Shown here piece after piece: positions 11,094 through 21,348 of a DNA stretch of 64,000 nt. Position 1 is the first letter of the stretch. Each line of letters starts with the position of its first letter. The stretch spans positions 3,619,793 through 3,683,792 of the forward strand of contig CM119267.1 in assembly GCA_051294375.1 (NCBI GenBank), written 5' to 3'. The stretch comes from Paraspadella gotoi (taxonomy: Eukaryota > Chaetognatha). The notes under the pieces were generated by a model. It searched no databases, was not told where the DNA came from, and worked only from the letters and a program-made list of their open reading frames with translations. A program made the position numbers and the translations under genes.

Positions 11094-14000
11094 ATGAAAA
11101 CCGAATACGAGGAGCTGGTCTCCTCACAACTTCGGTTGCCGACGGGGTTTTCGCGCTCTGAGGACGAGGGCAATCGCGTGACGATCTTGACGACTTGTGA
11201 TTGGTTGACTTTCGTCCAATCGCAAGGTCGTCTACCTAACGAGGACGTCCTTTCGGGGCGAATATCAGAGGACGATCGTGTCAGAAATTTGGCCCCGTCC
11301 ACCCAACTGGTTCCGGCGCCTTGGATTCGAGTTCGCGTCATCGTGGAACCCAAAAGCGACGCCGTCGTTCAGGTCGTAGTCGATAGCGACGCCGAGGAAT
11401 CGGGCCCCGGCGAGACTCCCTTTTTAAATCTTGCTTCCTTCGTGGCTGACTCGTTCTACGAAAACGTTTGGCGGTCGTTCAACGGCGGCGACCGACCGCC
11501 TCGTCGGCGCATCGTCGAAAAAAGAAGGGACGATGCCGTCGTCGCGGCGTTGGAGGCGCTCTACGAGCCCGGCGAAGCTCGAGACGGCGTGGGCGTGGGA
11601 CTCTCCGAGGATCCCACGGCTTCCTCGATCTCGACGACGGGTGGTCACCCAAACATTGACCCATGCTACTGCGTGCTCGACTGCCGCAAAGCAGTATTGA
11701 TTCTACAGCCTTATTCCCCGTTCAGCCTTTTTCACGCGGCCACGTACACCCAGTCGCTGTTGACGGACAACTACGCAAAGTCGCTCTTCGTCTCGTACCA
11801 AATTTTGAGAGCCATGTCGTTTTGTCACTCACGCGGACTTTACTTGGGCGATCTCAGACTCGACGACGTTAGCGTCAACGAGAAACTTTGGGTGAAAATA
11901 TTCCCTAAATCTTTGGAGGACACTTTCGTCGGGGGAGATAATCGTCGGGGGAATGAAGGGAAGTCGCTATGCGAATCTGGAGTCGATTGGAAAAAACCGC
12001 TCAATGTTTTGACCCAGCAGTGGGTGGAAGGACTCATTTCCAACTTTGACTATCTTATGCTATTGAACCGACTGGCGGGTAAAGTGAAAGGCGATCCCAA
12101 CAATCATCCCATTCTTCCTTGGGTCGTTGATTTTTTGAGCCCTCAGAACTATAGGGATTTGACCAAATCTAAATACAGACTTAACAAAGGAGATCACCAG
12201 CTGGATTTGATGTACGAGTCACAACAACTACAAATACCTGTTGCCCACGATGTCGGAAATTGTTTTCATCAAGATTTTGCTCGCACGCCTCACCATATTT
12301 CCGATATGCTCTCTGACATCACCTACTACGTTTACTGCGCCAGACGCATCGACAAAAGCACATTATGCGCTCACGTGCGAAGCAATTGGGTTCCAAACGA
12401 GTATCCCTCTTCCATGCAGAGGATGTATCTTTGGACCCCCGACGAATGCATCCCCGAATTTTATACGGAGCCCTCGATCTTTACATCGATTCACGAAGAT
12501 CTTCCAAACTTGGACATTCCGCACTGGGCCGAAAGTCCCGAAGACTTTATTGTCAAGCACCGTCAGATTTTAGATGGTCCCTACGTATCGAGACATTTGC
12601 ATCATTGGATCAATCTTACCTTTGGTTATATGCTCTCTGGTCAGCCCGCTGTTTCGAATAAGAATGTTTGCTTGAGATTGGTTGACGGCCATGAAGAAAT
12701 TAGTGCTCACGGAGTTGTACAATTATTTACTCATCCTCACCCTCAAAAACTAGTCAAAGAGATCAATCAGCCGAGTATAATCGAAACTAATAACCTTAGA
12801 GTAAACATAGAATTAAATGCTGATGATTTATCAAACTGTCACATAGCGATCTCCACTCCATTTACTGACACCCACACAGAAGATGCTATTGAAGCATCTG
12901 TTGAATCTACTGAAAAAAAATCTTCAAAGTCTTCTAAGGATGAAAGTAAACGACTTTCGATTGATTCTAAAATTTTATTACCTGAAGGCTTTAATCCATT
13001 AGCACAGCTCGAGGGAGTTGAGGCTCTTTATAATTTTGTGTCTAAAAGCATGCATCGTACTCCACAAAGCGATGTTTGTGCAATTGATAACAGTGACTCG
13101 ATATCACAATCGAGGGTTCAGCGTGATATGGAATGTTTTGCTGTTCTGATGGCGGAAATGATACTCGCTAAACGACTTCGGTTTGAGCTAGGTGACAAAT
13201 TGCTATCTTGGGAAGAACGACGCCAAATCGTAAGGACTGTGTTTGGAGAAAGATTCACTGAAATTCCACGACCATTCAGGCGGATCCTAAAAATTTTGTT
13301 GCTCGAAGGTTCCATCGAGTCCAACTTTTACGGAGCGCCCTTGACTCCTTATGTTCTCTTACATCCTCTTGTTGACATTATTGCATTTCCAGCTTTTTTT
13401 TCGGAGCTTTATTCGTTTATAAAGAAATTACATTTTTTCAACGATAGCCATTGTAGTTATTCAGAAAGCACGTCCAATTTGGCAAATACTGAAAGTCGCA
13501 ACAAAGTTGACTTGTGCGCGAAAGTGTTGCCATCTTTATTACCAAATCTCACTGGCGAATGTCAAGAGATACTTTTGCCTTACCTAAAGGACCTATTTAT
13601 TAATCCACAGACCGCGGTGGCCTCTGCATGGCACTTGTTTGGTATCATTGCCACCAATTTCGGACCCGAGAAGATTATCAAGGATTTTTTGCCATCTTTA
13701 GTTAAACTTTTTCAAGATGAAGGCTCCACCTCAAAACACATGAAACTTTACCATAGAACTTTCATGTTACAGATGATGGTTGGTCTTGGCCTGCAAACCT
13801 TTTTATTGTCATTTTCGACGCTTTTAGTTGAGGCTACCGCTGGTTTCAAAAATTTCGACGATGATTTTATTGAAACGGTCGAAGTCGAAATTAAGGAAAT
13901 TCCTGATGAGATTCTTCTTCGTCAAGAAACTTATTCTGAAAATGAGGAAGAAAATTCTATCGTGAGATCTGCCAGTTCACAAACAAAATCTGATAGTTCT

Positions 14001-16646
14001 TCATCTACTGATGTTTTTGATCGCCTCGACTTGGGTCCAGTTTTGGAAACGGATTCTGACTGTGAAAGAAATATTTCGGACGATGACAATGAGAGCGTCA
14101 CGTTAACCGAGCCTGTAAAAAGGTTTGAAGTGGATATTGTTGACATCGACAGTTGCAATTTGTTAGGTACATCAGTTCACAGTATTTCTCGTGTCATCGA
14201 TGCGACTAGCAGGAGGGCTCGTGAAAAAGTATCCGATGTAAGCAATGGCAGCATATGTTCAAATGACAATGTAGAAAGTGCAGGAAATTTGGAAGATTCG
14301 TTGAAATCCAGTGGCACTGGTAGAAGTTCTGGATTTTCAACGGAGCAATGCAACATTTCTACAGTTTCTTCCGAGACAATAAAATGGCTGACTTATCGAC
14401 TGGGCCCTGTTCTAACTACAAAATATATCAGTGGAAATTTGTTAAAAATGCTCTCTTTGTGTTACCTCGGTTCAGATCAACTGCAACAACCTTTTGGTGA
14501 TAGAGAAATCGCTAAACTTTGGTACACTGTTAATGGAGATTTTAATGCGAAAAATGTTCTCGATTGTCTTTCGAGCATCGCTGTACAATATGGAGAGCAG
14601 ATCATTCTTCTTCACTATTTTCCTTATCTAGCGGAGCTTATTAGCTCCTGTTCTCGGAAGAATAGATTAAACACAAGGACAGAAGCCGGACTAGTTTCGG
14701 CGATGGTTTTGTTAAGACATTGCCTTCCACTTCTAGCCGATCAAACTCTAATGGATTATTTGCCGGACGTCGTTTTCAGAGACATTTTAAATCCGACGAT
14801 CCAATTGATTTCCAGCCCGAGCCTAGGGTTTCCATCCGGAGCCTTATCGCGATCCGTTATCTGCTTTAAACTCATCGATGTCATGATGATGGTATCTCTT
14901 CGTATTGGTTTCGAAATGACGAGGAAGATGATGACGACTCTATTGACCAAATTCTTCGCTTGTTTCGACAACGTGCATTCTTCCCCAGGAACGGAAGATT
15001 CTAAAGAGATAATCGCCAATTATATCGATGTCGATGCTCACACCGGTCACTTTGAGAAAGAAAAACCTTCGCAATCGCAATTTCAGTCTTTCGCGGATGC
15101 GAAAGAGGTCAAACACGTTCGCTCTTCGAGTCTTTATTCTTTATCCGCGTTGAACATGGAATCTAAAGAGAGCGAAGTATCGGAGAAGGAGGCGAGCCCC
15201 TCGGAGGACGAAGAGCAAAACAAGGCAGAGTTGAAGAAAGTCTTTACATCCGGGTTAGCGCATTCGGTTTACGTTCCGTTCTGTAAATTAGCCGGAAACA
15301 TTCACCTCGATCAGACACTTACCAACAAAGATTTGATTCACTCACTCGTCGCCAAAGTCGAAAGTTCCTTCGCTAACGAGGCGGAAAATTTATCCGCCGA
15401 TCCTCGAATGACCAAGGCGGGTTCGGGGACAGGTTCTTGCAATCCCTCTTCCGTCAGTGGCAACTTTGGGAAAGACGTTGCCGTCTCCGGAAATAGAATA
15501 AACCTCTCAAGTTTGGGTGAAACAGCCACGCCTCCAAGTCCCGCTCGGCCAACGCTCTCACCCGATTTGGAATCGCGAGCCTTGGTCGATTTGACATCCG
15601 TCGATGTTGGCCAATTGAAGAGTTTCGACATGCAGAACGGGAATCGGCATTTGAAAGGCAACTGGCTTCAGTATTGGGAACACGAAATCGGACTGAGCGC
15701 TCAAGACGCCAACAGTTTCGAATTCAAAGGAATTAGATTGCAGTCCTTCGTGGGTCACGCCGGTTCCGTTCGCTCTCTCTGGGTCCTCGACAACGAAAAC
15801 TCTTTCCTCAGCGCGTCCAAGGACAAAACCGTCAAGCTCTGGTCGATTAAAAATTTCGGGGACGGATTGGGAAGAACCTATTCTCGGTGGACTTATCCCC
15901 ATCACAAAAAATCCGTGTTTTCCGTCATGTTTCTCAACTCTTTGCGATTAGTGGCCTCATGCGATTCCACCGTTCACCTCTGGGATCCCTTCATTGCTTC
16001 CGTCGTTCATCAATACGACGCCAACAAACTTCCGCCGGTCAGCGTGCTCGCCCCCGTACCGGCGCCTTCTTCCACTCTCGTCGCCGCCACGACCGACAGC
16101 TCGTTGAAGTTGCTCGATTGTCGAAATCCCGCCGCCGTCAACCTGCCCGACCTCCGCGTTTCCTTGGGGTCCGTCGGTCCGATCCGCTGCGTGGCCGTTT
16201 CCCCCGACGGATCGTGGGTCGCATGCGGGTTTTCATCCGGGATGATCGGCGTCGTTGATCTCCGCACCGGCCTCATTTTGGGCATGTGGAAGGCGCACGA
16301 GGGAGAAGTGTACAAGGTGGAAGCCTTCGATCGCTCCACCATCGTCACTTCCTCCTTCGATCAATCCATTCAAGTTTGGGACATCCACGCCAAAAAGAGA
16401 ATGACTCATCTTAAGGGTCACATGGAACCCGCCCATTGTCTCGCTTTTTTCAAATCCATGGTCCTTTCGGCGACGACGTCCAACCGGATCGGCGTGCATT
16501 CCAACATCACCGCCAACTCCTCCTTCGCAGTCTCCAAACTTCACACGGATGTCTTCAAGGGGGTTTTGACCACCATGTCGATTTTGCCCTTAAATCGGCT
16601 GCTGCTTTTGGGCGCCGACAATGGCAACATCAAATTGTGCTGTTAG
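11094..16646 (+). CDS. WDR81: BEACH/WD40 protein WDR81 (endosome maturation, phosphoinositide control)
   Basis: WDR81 works with WDR91 on endosomes to limit PI3P production during early-to-late conversion and also acts in aggrephagy. The gene is one uninterrupted exon of 1850 codons, compared with about 1940 residues in human. The N-terminal region contains WDR81-type segments. The PH-BEACH-type core begins at about residue 339 with ILPWVVDFLSPQNYRDLT. It includes the near-invariant stretch SDITYYVYCARR, followed by YPSSMQRMYLWTPDECIPEFY, and ends about HGVVQLFTHPHPQ (about 547). A long variable middle has acidic and Ser-rich low-complexity parts (about 940-1100). WD40 repeats fill about 1549-1850, with KDKTVKLWSIKNF, STVHLWDPF and DQSIQVWDIHAKK. 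The C-terminus LLLLGADNGNIKLCC aligns with the end of the family, so the protein looks complete. It lies 148 bp upstream of HDAC6 on the same strand. Confidence 0.95.
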   Translation: MKTEYEELVSSQLRLPTGFSRSEDEGNRVTILTTCDWLTFVQSQGRLPNEDVLSGRISEDDRVRNLAPSTQLVPAPWIRVRVIVEPKSDAVVQVVVDSDAEESGPGETPFLNLASFVADSFYENVWRSFNGGDRPPRRRIVEKRRDDAVVAALEALYEPGEARDGVGVGLSEDPTASSISTTGGHPNIDPCYCVLDCRKAVLILQPYSPFSLFHAATYTQSLLTDNYAKSLFVSYQILRAMSFCHSRGLYLGDLRLDDVSVNEKLWVKIFPKSLEDTFVGGDNRRGNEGKSLCESGVDWKKPLNVLTQQWVEGLISNFDYLMLLNRLAGKVKGDPNNHPILPWVVDFLSPQNYRDLTKSKYRLNKGDHQLDLMYESQQLQIPVAHDVGNCFHQDFARTPHHISDMLSDITYYVYCARRIDKSTLCAHVRSNWVPNEYPSSMQRMYLWTPDECIPEFYTEPSIFTSIHEDLPNLDIPHWAESPEDFIVKHRQILDGPYVSRHLHHWINLTFGYMLSGQPAVSNKNVCLRLVDGHEEISAHGVVQLFTHPHPQKLVKEINQPSIIETNNLRVNIELNADDLSNCHIAISTPFTDTHTEDAIEASVESTEKKSSKSSKDESKRLSIDSKILLPEGFNPLAQLEGVEALYNFVSKSMHRTPQSDVCAIDNSDSISQSRVQRDMECFAVLMAEMILAKRLRFELGDKLLSWEERRQIVRTVFGERFTEIPRPFRRILKILLLEGSIESNFYGAPLTPYVLLHPLVDIIAFPAFFSELYSFIKKLHFFNDSHCSYSESTSNLANTESRNKVDLCAKVLPSLLPNLTGECQEILLPYLKDLFINPQTAVASAWHLFGIIATNFGPEKIIKDFLPSLVKLFQDEGSTSKHMKLYHRTFMLQMMVGLGLQTFLLSFSTLLVEATAGFKNFDDDFIETVEVEIKEIPDEILLRQETYSENEEENSIVRSASSQTKSDSSSSTDVFDRLDLGPVLETDSDCERNISDDDNESVTLTEPVKRFEVDIVDIDSCNLLGTSVHSISRVIDATSRRAREKVSDVSNGSICSNDNVESAGNLEDSLKSSGTGRSSGFSTEQCNISTVSSETIKWLTYRLGPVLTTKYISGNLLKMLSLCYLGSDQLQQPFGDREIAKLWYTVNGDFNAKNVLDCLSSIAVQYGEQIILLHYFPYLAELISSCSRKNRLNTRTEAGLVSAMVLLRHCLPLLADQTLMDYLPDVVFRDILNPTIQLISSPSLGFPSGALSRSVICFKLIDVMMMVSLRIGFEMTRKMMTTLLTKFFACFDNVHSSPGTEDSKEIIANYIDVDAHTGHFEKEKPSQSQFQSFADAKEVKHVRSSSLYSLSALNMESKESEVSEKEASPSEDEEQNKAELKKVFTSGLAHSVYVPFCKLAGNIHLDQTLTNKDLIHSLVAKVESSFANEAENLSADPRMTKAGSGTGSCNPSSVSGNFGKDVAVSGNRINLSSLGETATPPSPARPTLSPDLESRALVDLTSVDVGQLKSFDMQNGNRHLKGNWLQYWEHEIGLSAQDANSFEFKGIRLQSFVGHAGSVRSLWVLDNENSFLSASKDKTVKLWSIKNFGDGLGRTYSRWTYPHHKKSVFSVMFLNSLRLVASCDSTVHLWDPFIASVVHQYDANKLPPVSVLAPVPAPSSTLVAATTDSSLKLLDCRNPAAVNLPDLRVSLGSVGPIRCVAVSPDGSWVACGFSSGMIGVVDLRTGLILGMWKAHEGEVYKVEAFDRSTIVTSSFDQSIQVWDIHAKKRMTHLKGHMEPAHCLAFFKSMVLSATTSNRIGVHSNITANSSFAVSKLHTDVFKGVLTTMSILPLNRLLLLGADNGNIKLCC

Positions 16647-16794
16647 TCTCCTTTTTTTCTTTTAATTTTTTTTTTACGCGACTTATACCCCAGAGTTTCA
16701 TTACTTTTTATTTACTCGTTTTATGGTTTATACAGTATTTATAGGAGGCGATGAAGGAATAACTAATAGTTTTTCCTCCGCGGTAAAAGGGACG

Positions 16795-19700
16795 ATGGAT
16801 TCTTCCGTCGACACTTATCTTATTCCTGATTCGAACAATACTCAAATACATAATCTAGTCGAAGATGTCAACAAACTTTCGATGGGCGAAGAAGGGCCGT
16901 CCGTCCAAGGGACTCCGAACGACGGACGCACGGACGAGCGACCGCTTTCCGCTCGGACGCGATCGCGGCGAAAGAAGCAGTTTGCCAAGAGCAGCTGCGG
17001 CGGCGGCAATGAAACCCCTTTCCGCCCCGCAGAGGTCGCGACTCCAAAAAGACCCAATTCCGCCAGGACGAGATCCCACCGACAATTATTACAGAGTGAG
17101 TTAAACCAAAAAATTTATTTAATTTCGGAAAAATAAGTACTTTCCGAACATTACGTACATACAATTCAGATTCTTTTCTTTGTGTAATCCTTTCGTTTCG
17201 TTGCTTTAGGAATTTGCAGGAATAAGTTTGATTTGTTTGTGACAACGATTTGTTTTATTTCATTTTAGAAACGGACATGTTTCGGCTTTGAATTCAAGCC
17301 TTCATCAGCGTTGACAGATTTGTAAATTATATTTCAAATTTGTGCATAAAGAAGACTTATTTATTAATAGCTAATTGTTAAAGTTAATTCAGTTTATAAA
17401 TTTATTATTTGTTGTACATTGTACAATTATTTTCAACTTCACCCTGTGACTCTCTCTCTCTCTCTCTCTCCTCTTCTCTCTTTTCAATATCATCATTTCA
17501 ATTTCCCTTCACAAACTAATTCTATTCTGTTCATAACTTAAATTTGTCCTCAACATTGACCACTGTTCTTTCGCAAATCTGTGTTGGGAAACTTTGCCCT
17601 TTGTCTCTCTCTTTTTAATTCTATTTTGTTCACAACTTAAATCTGTCCTCAACATTGACCACTGTTCTTTCTCAAATCTGTGTTGGAATACTTTGCCCTT
17701 TATCTCTCTCTCTCTCTCTGTCTTCTTTATGCACAAGTTTGAAATATAATTTACAAATCTGTCAACGCTAATGAAGGCTTGTATTCAAAGCCGAAACATA
17801 TCCGTATCTAAACTGAAATAAAACATAGTTGTCACAAACAAATCAAACTTATTCCTGCGGATTCTTTTCTAAAATGATTCCCGAATCACATAACTAATTT
17901 TTTTTTATTCTGACATCAGACGGTGATTTGACCGACGGTCGCCCCAAGTCTGCCGGCGTCGCCTCGCGAAACCGACGACGAAAAGACGTTAAGGATCAAC
18001 TAAACTCCTTCGATGGCGCCTCTCCTCGATGGCCGGACACTAATCCCGAAACTGGTAACCAAAAACAATGCAAAAAAACCTTCAATGTGGCCGCCGGGGG
18101 TCGCCAAAACTTTAGACAGAGATGGGGCAAACCTTTCAAGGGGCGTCGACGAAGCTCAAGCAAAACCGAGGATGAAACTCACTCAAAACCCAAAACGCCT
18201 TCCACCGCCGACGACGATTTAAACGCGACGCCACAACAACAACAACAATCGGCTCGATCGAAAAGCGGGAGACGCCGCCGCCGACGCTCGACCAAATCCG
18301 ATTCCGAGGCCTACGTCGTTGGATCCTTGGAGGAAAACTTGCAGCCTTTGATGGAGTCTTTCGTCAAAGGATTGCCCACCGGTCTCGTCTTCGATTCGCA
18401 AATGAATCAACATCGGTCACATCATCGCGCCTTTCACGTGGAGCGACCCGAGAGAATAATCGCCATCTACGACAAAATGTGCGAATCGGGGCTCGCGAGT
18501 CGCTGCGAATCAATCGCCGCCCGTCCCGTTCACGATGAGGAGATTCTTTCCTTTCACGACGAGACTCTTCTGGAAAAATTGAAGTCGGCCGAAAATCGTT
18601 GCGAAGGCGATGAAGAGTCTCGCTCCGTTTTTGACGCCCTCACAGCCTCACACGAGGACGTTTACTTTAACGCGTCGACGGCGGAAGCGGCGCGCCTTTC
18701 CGCCGGGGCCTGCGTCGATGTCGTCGAGCGGGTCGTCGACGGTAGTCTCAAGAACGGGTTCGCCGTGGTACGCCCGCCGGGGCACCACGCCATGCGTTCC
18801 GATTTTTGCGGATTTTGCTACTTGAATAACGCCGTTCTCGCCGCCAAGCACGCCGTGGACAATCTGGGTTGCGGCAAGGTGCTCATCGTGGACTGGGACG
18901 TGCACCACGGACAAGGTACTCAGTACGCCTTTTACGACGATCCGCGTGTTCTCTACTTTTCCGTCCATCGCTACGCATTCGGCAGCTTTTGGCCTCACCT
19001 TCGGGAGTCCGATTACGACGCCATCGGCGAGGGCGAAGGCTTGGGCTTTAACGTCAACGTGCCTCTCAATAAAAAAGGATGCACCGACGCCGATTACTTG
19101 CACATCTTCTTTCAAATTCTTCTTCCCATCGCCTACGAGTTTTGTCCTGAACTCGTCATTGTCTCCGCCGGATTCGACGCTGCCCTGGGCGACCCCTTGG
19201 GCGAGATGCGCGTTACCCCTTCTGGTTTTGCTCAAATGATTCGACTCGTCAAACTTTTCGCCGAAGGTAAAGTCGTCGTCCTCTTGGAAGGCGGCTACAA
19301 CTTGACGGCGCTCTCGGAATCCGCCGCCGCCACTCTGAGCGAACTGCTGGACGATTCGCCTCCACGACCGCAGATCGGAGGCATGAGGCCAGATCCCCTC
19401 GTATGCGACGCCGTTCACAATCTCAAGTCTGTCCTGCGTCCGTATTGGCAATGCTTTTCCAAAGTCAACCTCTTTCACAGTCATCGGCGTCCCTCTTCGG
19501 AGAGCGCTTCTCCCCCTCCACCGCCGCTATCGCGATCTCAAAAACACGACCTCGTCCAGTTTAAATCTTACGAGAATCCTCCGCGCTGCTATTCGCCAGA
19601 TTATTACGATCCTCAGCCCGAAGAGGAAGCGGCGTCTATCGAAGCCGCGATCGCCGCCTCCGTCGCCCTTCATCCGCGACGCCGCGTCGCCGGGACCGCT

Positions 19701-21221
19701 CTTGTCTACGACTCTGCTATGAAGCGGCATCGTAACGCCGTCGATCCGGGCCATCCAGAAAAGCCGGAGAGGATAGGCGTTATCTACTCTGAGCTAGCCC
19801 GATGGAAACTGTTGGCGCGATGCCATCTCGTGGACTCGCGGTTAGCGACCGAGGCTGAGCTCAAACTTTGTCACGAGGAGAAGCACGTGTCGGCCATGCG
19901 TTCGACGAAGACGTCCGGCGGGCGAGAGTTGTTTAAGATGCAGACGGACTTCAACTCCGTTTATTTAAATCAGTCTTCCTTCGATTGCGCCCGTCTCAGC
20001 TGCGGCTGCCTACTCAACGTTGTCGACGACGTCATGGCAGGGCGGCGACGCAATGGCGCTGCGATTGTGCGTCCGCCTGGACATCACGCCGAGCGCCACG
20101 TAGCCTGCGGATTCTGCCTTTTCAACAATGTGGCGGTCGCGGCGCGATATGCGCAGGCGCGGTTCGCCGGCGTCTGTCGCCGCGTGCTAATTGTTGACTG
20201 GGATGTTCATCACGGAAACGGGACGCAGCACATCTTCCAAGACGACCCGAGCGTCCTCTACATCTCCATTCATCGACACGACGACGGCGGGTTTTTTCCC
20301 TGTGGTGACGACGGTGACTTCGACCGAGTCGGCTCTCGACTCGGCGCCGGGTTCAACGTCAACGTCCCTTGGAACACCAACGGGCGACGAAGTGTCGGTG
20401 ACGCGACTTATCTCTCCGCCTTTCTCGACGTCGTGATGCCGGTGGCGACGCAGTTCGATCCCGACCTCGTTCTTGTCTCTGCAGGCTTCGACGCCGCTAT
20501 GGGTGACCCCCTGGGCAAGTTCCAGGTGACCCCTATGGCCTACGCCCACATGACTCACATGCTTTGCGGTTTGGCCGAGGGTCGCGTCGTGCTGGCGCTT
20601 GAAGGGGGTTACAACTTGAAGAGCATCTCTGAATGCATGACGGCCTGCGTGCTGACTCTGCTGGGTTGCCCTCCACCGCGTCTTGCACCGCACAAGCGAG
20701 CGATGCACGGGCGTGACAGGCAATCTATCGAAAACGTCGTCAGCGCCCTCGAACCCTTTTGGCCGATTTTGAACTCGAGGATCTTGGCAGAGGAAAGCGA
20801 AGCTGGCATCTCCTCTCCTGTGGATCTTAATCAAAACAAGAAGAAGGAAGTGGACGAAGAGTTGAACGATGTTTTTGAATCTTTAACCCTGCAAAGCACT
20901 CCAATACCTTTCGTCACGAAGCGGGAAAGCCTCGATCCCGATTTGAAAATCAAAATGGCGGAATTCGATTTGAAGTTGGCCGAAGTTCCCGCCGTCGTAT
21001 CGCCCGAAGTTCAACAAGAAGCCAAGCACCTCATCCGGGTTCTCCTTCTCGGACAGGAAGGCGCCAAGCAGTACGAAGAATCTATCGTCGAAGAAGACGT
21101 CGCCGTAGTGGAAGAGAAAGCGCCGCTGCCGCCGCTCGTCTTTAATTTGGAGACTCCCAAAGTTGACGTGGGATCACCCGGGTTAAAGTCGGACGAAATA
21201 ACTGTGGTGGAATGTGATTAA
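16795..21221 (+). CDS. HDAC6: tandem-domain histone deacetylase, HDAC6-like, without ZnF-UBP
   Basis: HDAC6 is a mainly cytoplasmic class IIb deacetylase acting on tubulin and other non-histone proteins. Exons are 16795-17095 and 17920-21221, joined in phase 1, giving 1200 residues. About 250 disordered, basic residues come first. Catalytic domain 1 spans about 254-590 and domain 2 about 693-1030. Both keep the zinc and charge-relay motifs: RPPGHHA (H389/H390 and about H822/H823), DWDVHHG (about D427 in domain 1), SAGFDAA and LEGGYNL. Domain 2 continues to SALEPFWP and is followed by about 160 acidic residues without the Cys/His pattern of the ubiquitin-binding ZnF-UBP found at the end of most animal HDAC6 proteins. 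The alternative is HDAC10, but its second domain is degenerate and this one is intact. The intron contains a ribozyme-bearing retroelement derivative. Confidence 0.93.
17265..17320 (-). ncRNA. hammerhead ribozyme motif, type I topology, intact core
   Basis: Read on the minus strand, the core CTGATGA (17308-17302) is followed by one extra A. Next comes a 5-bp stem II, GGCTT/AAGCC (17300-17296 with 17288-17284), closing a 7-nt loop. GAAAC follows (17283-17279), then a minimal stem III (ACATGT) and the cleavage triplet GTC ending at 17274. Stem I pairs AACG (17312-17309) with CGTT (17273-17270). All invariant core bases are present. The two-base-pair stem III would make single-copy cleavage weak, as in other short-stem-III type I motifs that act as dimers. 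The extra A before stem II is a caveat. It would be transcribed antisense to HDAC6. Confidence 0.7.
17519..17713 (+). repeat. two 98-bp tandem units inside the intronic element
   Basis: Units start at 17519 and 17617. They share CAACATTGACCACTGTTCTT and the phrase TGTTGG...ACTTTGCCCTTT, and each ends in (TCTC)n. Differences are few. Confidence 0.75.
17764..17812 (+). pseudogene. degenerate hammerhead motif in the opposite arm
   Basis: The order of parts is the same as in the minus-strand copy: AACG, core, A, GGCTT/AAGCC around a 7-nt loop, GAAAC, then ATATC. However, the core reads CTAATGA (17768-17774), so the invariant G5 has become A, and stem III is weakened. Self-cleavage is not expected. 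Confidence 0.65.
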
Positions 21222-21338
21222 TTCCGATTGTTTCCAGATTTAATTTGGACGATTATTTTTTATTTTACCATAGAACTATTTTGATTTTTTATGATTACTA
21301 GTTTATTAACGTCTAGGTTAATACTTTATTAGGTTTAA

Positions 21339-21344
21339 AATAAA
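21339..21344 (+). promoter_or_regulatory. candidate HDAC6 poly(A) signal abutting the TAF1B start
   Basis: AATAAA lies 118 nt after the HDAC6 stop and only 4 nt before the TAF1B start codon. If used, cleavage would fall inside TAF1B coding sequence. Confidence 0.45.
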
Positions 21345-21348
21345 ACAA

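Larger units (their letters stand above)
17216..17858. mobile_element. inverted-arm Penelope-like or retrozyme-type element in the HDAC6 intron
   Basis: Two arms of about 140 bp (17216-17356 and 17720-17858) are inverted copies of each other with few mismatches. Both contain a hammerhead ribozyme core, read outward from the centre in each arm. The centre holds (CT)n runs and two 98-bp tandem units, with no ORF. An identical 11-bp sequence, GATTCTTTTCT, lies at 17169-17179 and 17860-17870 and may be a target-site duplication. Inverted terminal copies and hammerhead motifs are both known features of Penelope-like elements. There is no reverse transcriptase, so this is a non-autonomous derivative. 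Confidence 0.7.

Noticed and set aside
17764-17812. Second active hammerhead
   Set aside because: The invariant G5 is A and stem III is disrupted, so it is listed only as degenerate.
18648-19484. Antisense frame of 278 residues opposite HDAC6
   Set aside because: It is a shadow of GC-rich coding sequence on the other strand. It has no homology and HDAC6 domain 1 explains the conservation.
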